Source of the DNA: Ettlia oleoabundans | Taxonomy: Eukaryota > Chlorophyta > Chlorophyceae > Chlamydomonadales | DNA: 21,265 nt | Assembly: GCA_019693395.1 (NCBI GenBank) | Contig: JAAMXP010002293.1 | Location: 1-21,265 of the forward strand | Reading direction: 5' to 3' | Shown: positions 13,604 through 21,265 of the stretch, one piece after another | Numbering within the stretch: the stretch's first letter is position 1 | Layout of the letters: each line of letters starts with the position of its first letter | Translations under genes and position numbers: made by a program | The notes under the pieces: generated by a model | The model's database searches: none | What the model saw: only the letters and a program-made list of their open reading frames with translations | Told to the model about the DNA's origin: nothing

Positions 13604-14910
13604 TCAGCGGCCAGCGCTCTGTGCAAAGCTGAGAGTCTTGCCTGTGGAAAAACCACAATCCATCTCCCTTGCTTGTGTTTGCTCCTCCTGCTGCCACTTC
13701 GCCTGTTGCGCTTGCTGTTGTTGGACACGGTTCCGTGTTCTTTGTGCTGCTAACTCCTCTGCGGTGCGTACTCGAACCGTCAGCGTGCGTCGGTAGGCTC
13801 GCCTAGTAGCTGCACGCTCCACGACAACTGCCGGCGCACTGGTGACTGCGGCCAGTGCTTGCTGCTGCGTGAGCCCAAACAACATTGCCAAGTTGACTAC
13901 GTCCAGCGGGCCCCGCAGCTCCATGTAACTGCGCGCACCGCTGCTGACCACAATGCCACGCCCCCGCGTCTCACGGCACAAAGCCAGCGCGTTAGCAACC
14001 AGCTGCCGCCGCAAGCCCGCCTCCCGCAACGCCGGCGCAAAGGAGATCTGCCCGGGGCGCAGGGGAGGGGCGCACAGGGGGCGAAAAGGGCGAACTTGTG
14101 AGGCTCAAAGAGACAAGGAGGTGCTGCAATGAAAATTATCACTGACAACATGTGTTACTGGCTTCTTGTGGCCAAGTTGCTGCACAACCCACCGCCCGAT
14201 GCACCAGCCATCAAGATGGTTGTTAAGTGCATGACACCACTCAACCTCACCTCGAAATGCACGCCACGTGCTAGGGCTGCTTTAACTAAAGAGGGCTTGA
14301 AGCGGTAGGGCAGACGGCGCGAGAGGTCCAAAGCAATCAGGTCCACCTCCAATGATGCGCAGGCCAGCTGGAACAAGCGCTCGCTGTTGGGCTGCACAGC
14401 CACCAAGTCGTAGCCACGGGCCACCGCACTGCCGCAAGCCGCCTGCAGGACATGCAGCGTGTCTCAGCGTGCCACAGCCATCAGCCAAGGAGCAAGAGGA
14501 TGGTATGCATTGGCCTCATATGCACAGACAGCAGGCTAGCCCAGACAGCAGCATAGGCAGGGAAACGCCGCCAACGCCGCCATGCATGCCTGTGCAACAG
14601 CAGGATCGTCAGCGGGGATGTTGATGCGAGTAAACTGTTGTACAGAGTAGGGGTCACCATGTCGCCGCCTGCTGCGCTTCTCTGCTGTTGCTAGTGCCTC
14701 ACGCACACCGGCGGCCGCCGATAGCAGCGCTTCCAGTTGCACGGGCTGCATGTTGCACTTGTCTGCTTGCTCGCTCAGCTTGGGGGCCGCCTGGTGTACC
14801 AGCCCAACAGCATCCCAGCCCAGCTTGATGGCATGCGACACGCGCTCTCGTTGCGTCTGCGGCTCCAGCAGGGTGTGGGACACTGCCAAGTCGTAGTATG
14901 GCAGTGACAT
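13604..14910 (-). CDS. RPP30: RNase P/MRP protein subunit p30 (RPP30/Rpp1)
   Basis: RPP30 is a TIM-barrel-like subunit of nuclear RNase P (tRNA 5' maturation) and RNase MRP (rRNA processing). Exons 14910-14590, 14442-14251 and 14047-13604 stay in phase 0 and give about 318 aa. Family signatures are clear: N-terminal YYDLAV; YDLVAVQP (118-125) followed by EVDLIALDLSRRLPYRFK and GVHFE; then IVVSSGARS (203-211) and ELRGPLDVVNLAMLFGLT (214-231), matching the conserved SSGA/ELRGPYDVANLGLLFGL block. The last roughly 60 residues are an added Gln/Arg-rich tail, so it is longer than the 268-aa human protein. Intron 1 appears to start with GC (CAG|GCATGC) or alternatively at a GTTGCA nine bases earlier, both in phase. 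The chosen ATG has an open frame upstream without another ATG. Confidence 0.93.
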
Positions 14911-15437
14911 GGCGGGAGAGAGCTGGATACTAGGGGTTGTTGGTGTGCGGACCGCGGCAGGGCTCTGGATGGAAGTGTAGCTGACACCGTTTGGGGCTGC
15001 TTCGCCTCTGCACACAGCATATGCACATATGCCAAGTACCAACCGGACGTAATTAGAGGTTACTCATGACATATGCAGCTGTAGCTGCAGCGTGCACCAC
15101 AGCTGACAACGGCAGCAGGCAAGCACTGCTGCCAGCTGCAAAGGGCCGGCTGGGCCACGCGGCAGCGCTAGTGCCGCCTTATGCATCCAGATCGTCCCAG
15201 CAGCGGTTTCTGCAGCGGTAGTGGCACCAACAAGCATCTACCAGACATATGAAACGGTAGACAGCAAGCGGGCTGTTTACCTGAATTGATCCTGTAGATG
15301 TTGTTTGCAACATAGTAGTCCGGCACGGAAAGCTCATGCATGCATTCAGCCAGCACATCGAACCTTGGGGGACACCTCAGCACTGAGCTCCAGCGCTTGG
15401 CGATCACCAAAAACCCACCATGGTGTCGATTGGCTGA
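14911..15437. promoter_or_regulatory. Divergent promoter region of RPP30 and the UPF1-like helicase
   Basis: The start codons of two head-to-head genes are 527 bases apart. The palindrome CATATG occurs four times, at 15018-15023, 15026-15031, 15070-15075 and 15246-15251, which is dense for a GC-rich region and could be a shared regulatory element. No clear TATA box is seen. Small open frames here were not accepted as genes. Confidence 0.5.
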
Positions 15438-18400
15438 ATGATAGCAGTTCTGCCAGTTGGTGTTAACACTATGCCCAATCCCTGCTTGTGCCGTTTGGCG
15501 GTCATCCCACCCGAGCACCCTCCGGCACTGGGACGTCCGCACGTCCAAGCGCGCAGGCTGCATCTGCCAACAGGCGGGTGCGAGTCGCGGCAGACGACGG
15601 ACAGGCTGCCCCCAACGCAACAGTATGCCGCCGGTTTCCCCGCTCGCGGCCCGCGGCCCACCGCCGCTGCCTCTCCCAGGTCCACCGCAGCAGCAACACC
15701 GGTGGCGGAAAGCGGAGCTTTGACAGATGCAGTGCAGGTGCTGCAATCTCGCCTAAGGCCCGCAGTGATGGCTGAGTTGCAGGAGCAGCAGCGGCAGCAG
15801 TGTGCCGCCTACGGCCGATCATCGCTGCGGCGCCTGCAGACCGATGGTCTGGTGCTGGTGGACCTCCTGGCAGAACCGCATGGCAGGCAAGCGATAGGGA
15901 TGGAGGGTGTGGTACATTGCAAGAAGGGTTAACCTCACGCTGTGGGAAGAAGGGTTAACCTCACGCTATGGGAATGACGACATTGTGGCGCCTTGCGGGG
16001 CGAGGGGGGGGGGGACCGGCATCTGCCTCAGGCCCAGCCTTTTCGTCAGCGCCCACTGCTGGATGGCCCTTACCTCCTTGCCAGTATATTGGTGCAGGCT
16101 GTACTCCGAGTTTACCTGGACCTTCACCCTGCCCAACCGCGCCAAGCTTCCCTACCATCGCTTCAAGCGCGGCGATACCGTACTGCTGGCTTCGTCGCAC
16201 CCCGGTCTCAGCAGAAGCCGGCAGGGCAGCGGCAGCGGTGGCGAGGATGGCACCACAGCTGATGACCATGAGCAGCAGCTGGAGGGCACAGTGCTGGAAG
16301 TGGTGAGGGAGGAGTTGCGAGTCACAGTGTCCAAGCCGGTAGCGGAAGCGCTGGGTGCGGCGCCTGCAGGTGCGCCAAACTGTCCTGTCATCACCTATTG
16401 TTCAATGGCCTGGTATTCACCTTGCTCAGCACCTAATTGCCCCCTTCCTTGCATCTTTGGCTCACATTGATACCCACCAACAATGCCCACAACGACGTTG
16501 TCCCCGCAGGCACGCGTTGGCGGCTGGACCAGGGGGTCAGCGCCACCACTGCCAACCGCCAGCTGGCAGCCCTTTCGCGCCTGGGTCAGCTGCATGACCC
16601 CATGTCCAGGGGCGAGGCGGCTGTGCAGGCCATTTTACTGGGCTCACCGCAGGCGGAGAGCTTGGCGGCAAGGCCCACTTCTTGGGCCGAGAGTCAGGAG
16701 TGGCGCACGGATGCTGGGGAGCAGCTACGGCGGCTGCGCCCTCAGCTCAACAACTCGCAGATGGAGGCAGTGGCTACTGCCATGACTCGTACCCTGACCC
16801 TGTGGCAGGGGCCCCCTGGCACAGGCAAAACGCGCACCCTGCTGGTTTTTGTGGAGGTGATGGTGCGTGCGGTGGCAGGGTCAACGGTGCGGCGGCACAT
16901 GCAGGGCGCAATTCTGGCCGTGGCAGACACGAATGCCGCTGCTGACAACCTGTTGGAGGGACTGCTGGCCCGTGGCATCAGGGCGGTGGGTGCAAGGGGG
17001 CTGCTGGTGCCTCGGCATGTGCACAACATGACTGTATATAGCATTCTGCGTGTTGGCCTGTTGCCTGCCTAGTGGGGCATATGCCTTGCCATTGGTATAT
17101 GCCGAGACAACAGAACAGAAGAAGCCAGATGGAGCGCATCATATGCCAACTATAGGCTGAGCAGCTGCACAATGCATGAGTCCTGGCATGCCTTGCTCTT
17201 CTATTCACGAAGTTGCGGCGTGCTGCCTGGTGTGCCTGCAGGTTCGTGTGGGGCAGCCAGCCAAGGTGCGGCCTGAGCTGCGGCGTGCCTGTTTGGAGGC
17301 GCTTGTGGAGGGCACGCCAGCCGGGCAGCGGGCGACGAAGCTGCGGGCAGGCGCCGGCGACGTGTTGCAGCAGATCCGTCAGGCACAGCAGGCATTGCAA
17401 GATCACCAGGCACAGCAGGCACACATGGGTCAGCCTCCGGGGAGGTGTGCGTCTGTGCCCACCCCCAAGATGATTCAGGACCTACAGCGCCGTGCTGACG
17501 ATCTCTGGCGGATGGCCGACCAGCTGGTGGCGGATGAGGCGGTTTCTCTGCTGCGCCGAGCTCCTGTGGGTACTGCCTCGATGTTTCATTGTGCCAGCCT
17601 GCAGGAATAACTGCCATATGTTTCCTGTTGGGCTTGTTGCTTGCCCTGCAGCGGGCTCAGGCCAGGTTCATGACGACATGTAGCTTCATCGTTGCCCCTG
17701 TGTGACGTGCTTCACCTAACTGGCAGCCCATCGCTTTGAATGCAGGTGGTTGTGGCGACGTGCAATGGGTCGGGTGAGGCGCGGATGGAGGCGCAGAGCT
17801 TTGCCGTCGTGGTGCTGGATGAGGCGTCGCAGGCAACCGAACCATCCAGCCTGGTGCCTCTAGTCAAGGGCGCGCAGTGTGTGGTCATGGCGGGTGATCA
17901 GAAGCAGTTGCCCCCTACAGTGCTGTCGGAAGCCGCAAAAAAGTGAGTCGGCCCCTTGTTGCCAGGCTGTACAGCCTCAGTGTAGTCCAAACTGCACCGC
18001 AGCATGGTTGGCAGAGGGGCCATCTGCACCGTGCTGCCTACCTAGCATTTGCTGTACCTGCTTCGCTGCATTGACTGATTGGGATGTGTGCTGCGCAGTC
18101 AATATCGCCTGGATGTGCCGCTCTTCACGCGCTTGCTAGAGTGCGGTGTGTCCAGCCGGCTATTGGAGGTGCAATACCGCATGCATCCTGCCATCGCTGC
18201 CTTTCCCTCCGCTCAATTCTATGGCGGGCGTGTGCGTTCAGGCATTGCCGAGGCGGAGCGGCCGCCTGTCAAGGTGCGGCCGGCAGTGAGTGGGCTGGCT
18301 GGTTGGCCAGCAGCATTCCAACGGTGGAGCGAGAAGCCCTCATCCGCCTCTGGCTTCATCTCCATTCATCTCCGGCGGTGCATTCCCTGACTGCAGGGCG

Positions 18401-19331
18401 TGCCATGGTCTAACTCCAGGTGCCCCGTGCTCTTTATCAATGTGAACAGCATGGAGCAGCAAGCAGCAGTTGGAATTAGCGAGCGAGCGGGGGACAGCAG
18501 CAGCCGCGGCAGTGGCAATGGCAGCGGCGGGTCTTACAGCAATAAGGAAGAGGCCGAGGTTGCCATCAAGGCAATGGTGCAAGTGTTGCAGGGGGACGAG
18601 CACGTAAAGTCAATCGCCCTGCTGTCTCCTTACAGGTGCGCGTGCGCATTTATTGCTTTGCAAACCACCACCCGGCGGCCATGGGTAAGCCAAGTTTGCT
18701 GGGCCTTTGTCTCCTGCCTTTTAAATACCGGCGATTGATGAGAGGCAGTCCTTTTCCTCCTCCACGGCTGCCACCATCCCACTATCAAAATGTCCCTGGC
18801 GTCTACTGTCCTCATACTTGCTGGCTTACTTGCTCCTGCGCCTGTAGCGCCCAGGTCCGCCTGCTCAACTCGCTTCTCAGCAGAGCGCAATTGCCGCCAG
18901 ACACGTGTGGACGTTGCGAGATAACGGTGTCCACAGTAGATGGATACCAAGGGCGTGAAGCCGACGTAGTCATCTTCTCTGCTGTCCGCTGGTGTGCTCT
19001 CATGCTAGCTGCTGCCTTCGTGCCGCTGATGCGGCCGGGCAATTGCTGTGTTGGTTAATCCTGGCTAGCACAGTCAGTGCGTTGCGCCAAGTGCATATAT
19101 AACCGCATTCATCGTGTTTGGTGCACCGTTTGCAGCAACCCCCGCGGCAAGGTTGGCTTCCTGTCTGACGAGCGACGGCTGAATGTGGCCATCACGCGTG
19201 CAAGGAGGGGCCTCATCGTGATTGGCAATCAGGCTACGCTGCAGCATGACCACAACTGGCATTCCTGGATGCAGTGGGTGGCAGCCCAGCGTCGGCAGCG
19301 CGAGCACATGCCCCAAACACTGCCAGAGTAG
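15438..19331 (+). CDS. UPF1-like superfamily 1B helicase (SMUBP2-like)
   Basis: This is an ATP-dependent 5'-3' RNA/DNA helicase of the UPF1-like group. Nine exons join in consistent phase: 15438-15886, 16098-16369, 16510-16985, 17242-17565, 17746-17942, 18099-18285, 18397-18635, 18848-18991, 19136-19331, about 827 aa. Motifs: Q-motif NNSQ (321-324), Walker A GPPGTGKT (341-348), DEAS (532-535), GDQKQLPP (557-564), QYRMHP (598-603), [13 protein letters not shown] (744-756), [10 protein letters not shown] (779-788). A long Gln-rich helical insert lies between Walker A and DEAS. It lacks the UPF1 Cys/His zinc domain and the R3H/AN1 tail of animal IGHMBP2, so it fits the plant SMUBP2-like branch. 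The first about 90 residues are Arg/Ala/Pro-rich with few acids, possibly an organelle transit peptide. Intron 1 is GC-AG; the rest are GT-AG. An ATG with a TGA directly upstream sets the start, unless a 5' exon exists. Confidence 0.92.
15921..15972 (+). repeat. 26-base direct duplication inside helicase intron 1
   Basis: AAGAAGGGTTAACCTCACGC plus six bases occurs twice back to back (15921-15946 and 15947-15972) with one G/A difference. Each copy has the palindrome GTTAAC. It lies in the GC-AG intron of the helicase gene. It is probably a recent slippage or repair duplication. Confidence 0.9.
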
Positions 19332-19564
19332 GCTTGTAGTTCAGCCGTTACAAATTCCTTTGAAGTGAGTCGAGCACCAGCGTCATCAAGTCCTTAGTTA
19401 CTCTGCTATCCTCAATAGTTATCACTACCCAGTCCTTCAAATGTTCGCATTCATTTCACATCTGATCTGGTAACCGACATCCATTGCAACTTGGTATAAT
19501 GTGTCCACTACACTTTGACTGTGTCGCCTGCTATTTGTGCTGCTCAACTTCTCAGTAGACACTG
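19332..19564. other. Convergent 3' region between the helicase and the orphan gene
   Basis: This 233-base AT-richer stretch lies between two stop codons on opposite strands and carries both 3' UTRs. No gene is seen. Confidence 0.5.
19348..19352 (-). terminator. Candidate TGTAA poly(A) signal of the orphan gene
   Basis: TGTAA on the minus strand lies about 213 bases past the stop at 19565. It falls just beyond the helicase stop, so the two transcripts may overlap at their 3' ends. Confidence 0.35.
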
Positions 19565-21255
19565 CTATCTACTCTTTAACCAAGCTATCAAGTCTTCCAC
19601 ATTGCCCGACAGGATGGTGTTTTGGTTCTCAGCCTGACGGAGAGTCTCTGCAATGTATGGGGAGAAGCAAGAGCAGGGAAAGGCTGGCAGCTCAGCGCAA
19701 AGCCCCTGCAGCGAGCAGCCATTTTAACAGTGCAGGGTGCAAGCACAGGCATGAACATGAGTTGGCGGCCTACACTTGCACCCACGGCATGCCAGCCCTT
19801 GCCTTCATCTGTGCTGCACAGGTAGACCAGTCTGCAGTTCTTCAGGTGCACTTTGGCACTTTTCACTGCATGCTTCACCAACGGGAGTGGGTCGCCTGCA
19901 CAGCAAACCCACAGAGCGCGGTGGCCATGCATAATTTAGAAACTACCACGGGCAAAACTAGTGGGCATGGCACTTGCATTTCAGTTTGTGCTCCCGTTAC
20001 CAACGAGAGCAAGCCTGTTGTGGACATTTGCTGGTAACAAAGCGGGGCGCCAACCACCTGGGTTGCTGCTGGAGCTCATCTCCTCGATGGTCAGAGGCCG
20101 CGCGATGCTCCCCTGCTGCTGCCACACCTGCCAGTTCTCTGCCGCAGGGGTGCGCCGGGCAATGGCTGCAACCCTGAGTGCATCGAGGTCAAGGGGCGCC
20201 GCCGCAACACACCAAAGGCAGCCTCGCACACTTGACTCTGCTGCCAGCCGTTGCACCTTTTTCAGCACCTGCATCCGCAGCCAGAATGCCCCCCCAGCAC
20301 ATAGCACGATTCAGGAAAATGTCATTCTACGATTTTGCGTGGCGGGAAGTAGGTTTTACCAGTCCACAGCGGCCTGCATAGGAGGTGCAAACCATGCACA
20401 CACGGTGCATATGCACGTACGAGTGAGAAACATACACAAATGTGCTTGCCTGCGTAAGCTGGTTTGCCTGCATGGACTGCAGGGTGGCTAAGTCCAAAAT
20501 CACCAGCAGGCCTGCTGGGAACACAAGGCCGTAATGCCTGGCCAGCCAGTCAAAGCCTGCCAGCCCGTCAGGATGTTGCAGCCTCTGCTGATGCCTGCAG
20601 GAGAAGTAGATTCAGCACAGCACAAGGAGGTAGGCATAGGTGTGGCATGATAAGCAGAAGGAGGCGGCAGCAACAAAGCAGGTGCGCGCCGCCTTGTTGT
20701 GATTGTTGTACATTGCTGGTTTTGCTCCACACTCCACATCATGCAAGTGCGCGTGGCGTTGAGCACAGGGTGAACACAACATTGAACTGCCTTCCCCCAC
20801 CAACCCGATGATTGCGTCCAGGACATTCAAGCCGGTGTCGCCGTAGACGCGCACAGCACAGGTGGACAGGAGGTGTGCAAACCCCAATGGGAAGGCAGCA
20901 CTGCGCTCCAGCCCGTCTCTCAGCAGACGCGGAGGCAGGCACAGCACATCTGCAACCACAACCTGCGCATCAGCGGGATGCACCCATTGAGGGGCCGTGT
21001 GGGTGGTGGTGGCCAACACTGCCATGCACTTTAACTACTGGATGTGGGAAGTAGTGGCCGTGGGGGCATCTGTGGCATGCAGACCTGCACATAAGAAACT
21101 CATCCCCAGGAACGTTGTGTTGATGATCACCAACCCCAGGCAGTGCCAGGCCAGCGCAGCGACAGCGCACCCACCAATTTGGTATATGTGCTGGCGCCGA
21201 GGCTGCGCAAGTCATACAGCTTTCTTCTGAGAGTTCCCTGCACACGGGACACCAT
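19565..21255 (-). CDS. Unrecognised multi-exon protein, about 247 aa, possibly 5'-partial
   Basis: I do not recognise this protein. Six exons join in consistent phase: 21255-21175, 20962-20805, 20594-20450, 20268-20058, 19895-19828, 19645-19565. Readable segments in order are GTLRRKLYDLRSLGASTYTK, LPPRLLRDGLERSAAFPLG, VYGDTGLNVLDAIIGHQQ, GFDWLARHYGLVFPAGLLV, ILDLATLQSMQANQLTQ, LAAESSVRGCLWCVAAAPLD, NWQVWQQQGSIARPLTIEEM, and a C-terminus NVEDLIAWLKSR. It is soluble-looking, Leu/Ala-rich and mostly helical, without a signal peptide or clear membrane span. The intron after 20450 is GC-AG (CAG|GCAAGC). The junction before the last exon is uncertain. An ATG at 21255 could be the start, but the sequence just after it, GTGTGCAG, is also a good splice acceptor, so more exons may lie beyond the window. 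Confidence 0.6.
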
Positions 21256-21265
21256 GGGGCGGGAG

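Noticed and set aside
15438..19331. Assignment as canonical UPF1 (nonsense-mediated decay)
   Set aside because: There is no N-terminal Cys/His-rich zinc domain and the N-terminal layout differs; only the helicase core is shared.

Overview
This window is nuclear DNA of an intron-rich eukaryote, most likely a green alga (Chlorophyta). The grounds are compact genes with many short GT-AG introns of about 90-320 bases, GC- and CAG-rich exons with Gln/Ala-rich linkers, the chlorophyte-type poly(A) motif TGTAA downstream of several stops, and a plant/algal type of Afg2 ATPase. The genus cannot be read from the sequence. Simple open frames are misleading here, so all gene models below were built by hand from splice signals and reading phase.

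Layout: positions 1-3990 are a gene-poor repeat block. It holds two inverted arrays of about 125-137-base minisatellite units (60-345 and 960-1625), then a composite of inverted arms (1880-2142 and 3194-3812) enclosing about 90-base tandem repeats. The right arm carries two nested insertions, one of them a tRNA-derived SINE-like element with a matching empty site in the left arm.

Positions 3993-21255 hold six spliced genes: (1) minus, AFG2/SPATA5/CIP111-type double-AAA ATPase, 14 exons, about 1075 aa; (2) plus, Gln-rich protein with a compact Cys/His cluster, about 401 aa; (3) minus, protein with two SUMO-interaction-like motifs and a Cys-rich C-terminal domain, about 347 aa; (4) minus, RNase P/MRP subunit RPP30, about 318 aa; (5) plus, UPF1-like superfamily 1 helicase, 9 exons, about 827 aa; (6) minus, an unrecognised protein of about 247 aa whose 5' end lies at or beyond the window edge.

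Genes 1/2 and 4/5 are head-to-head pairs with about 0.5 kb between start codons. Genes 2/3 and 5/6 are tail-to-tail. Three genes touch RNA or ribosome metabolism by family (Afg2 in 60S maturation, RPP30 in tRNA/rRNA processing, a UPF1-like helicase), but eukaryotic neighbourhood is weak evidence of a shared pathway. I found no operon, CRISPR array or defence island. The most novel-looking items are the two uncharacterised Cys-rich proteins, the 247-aa orphan, the repeated use of GC-AG introns and the filled/empty-site SINE insertion.
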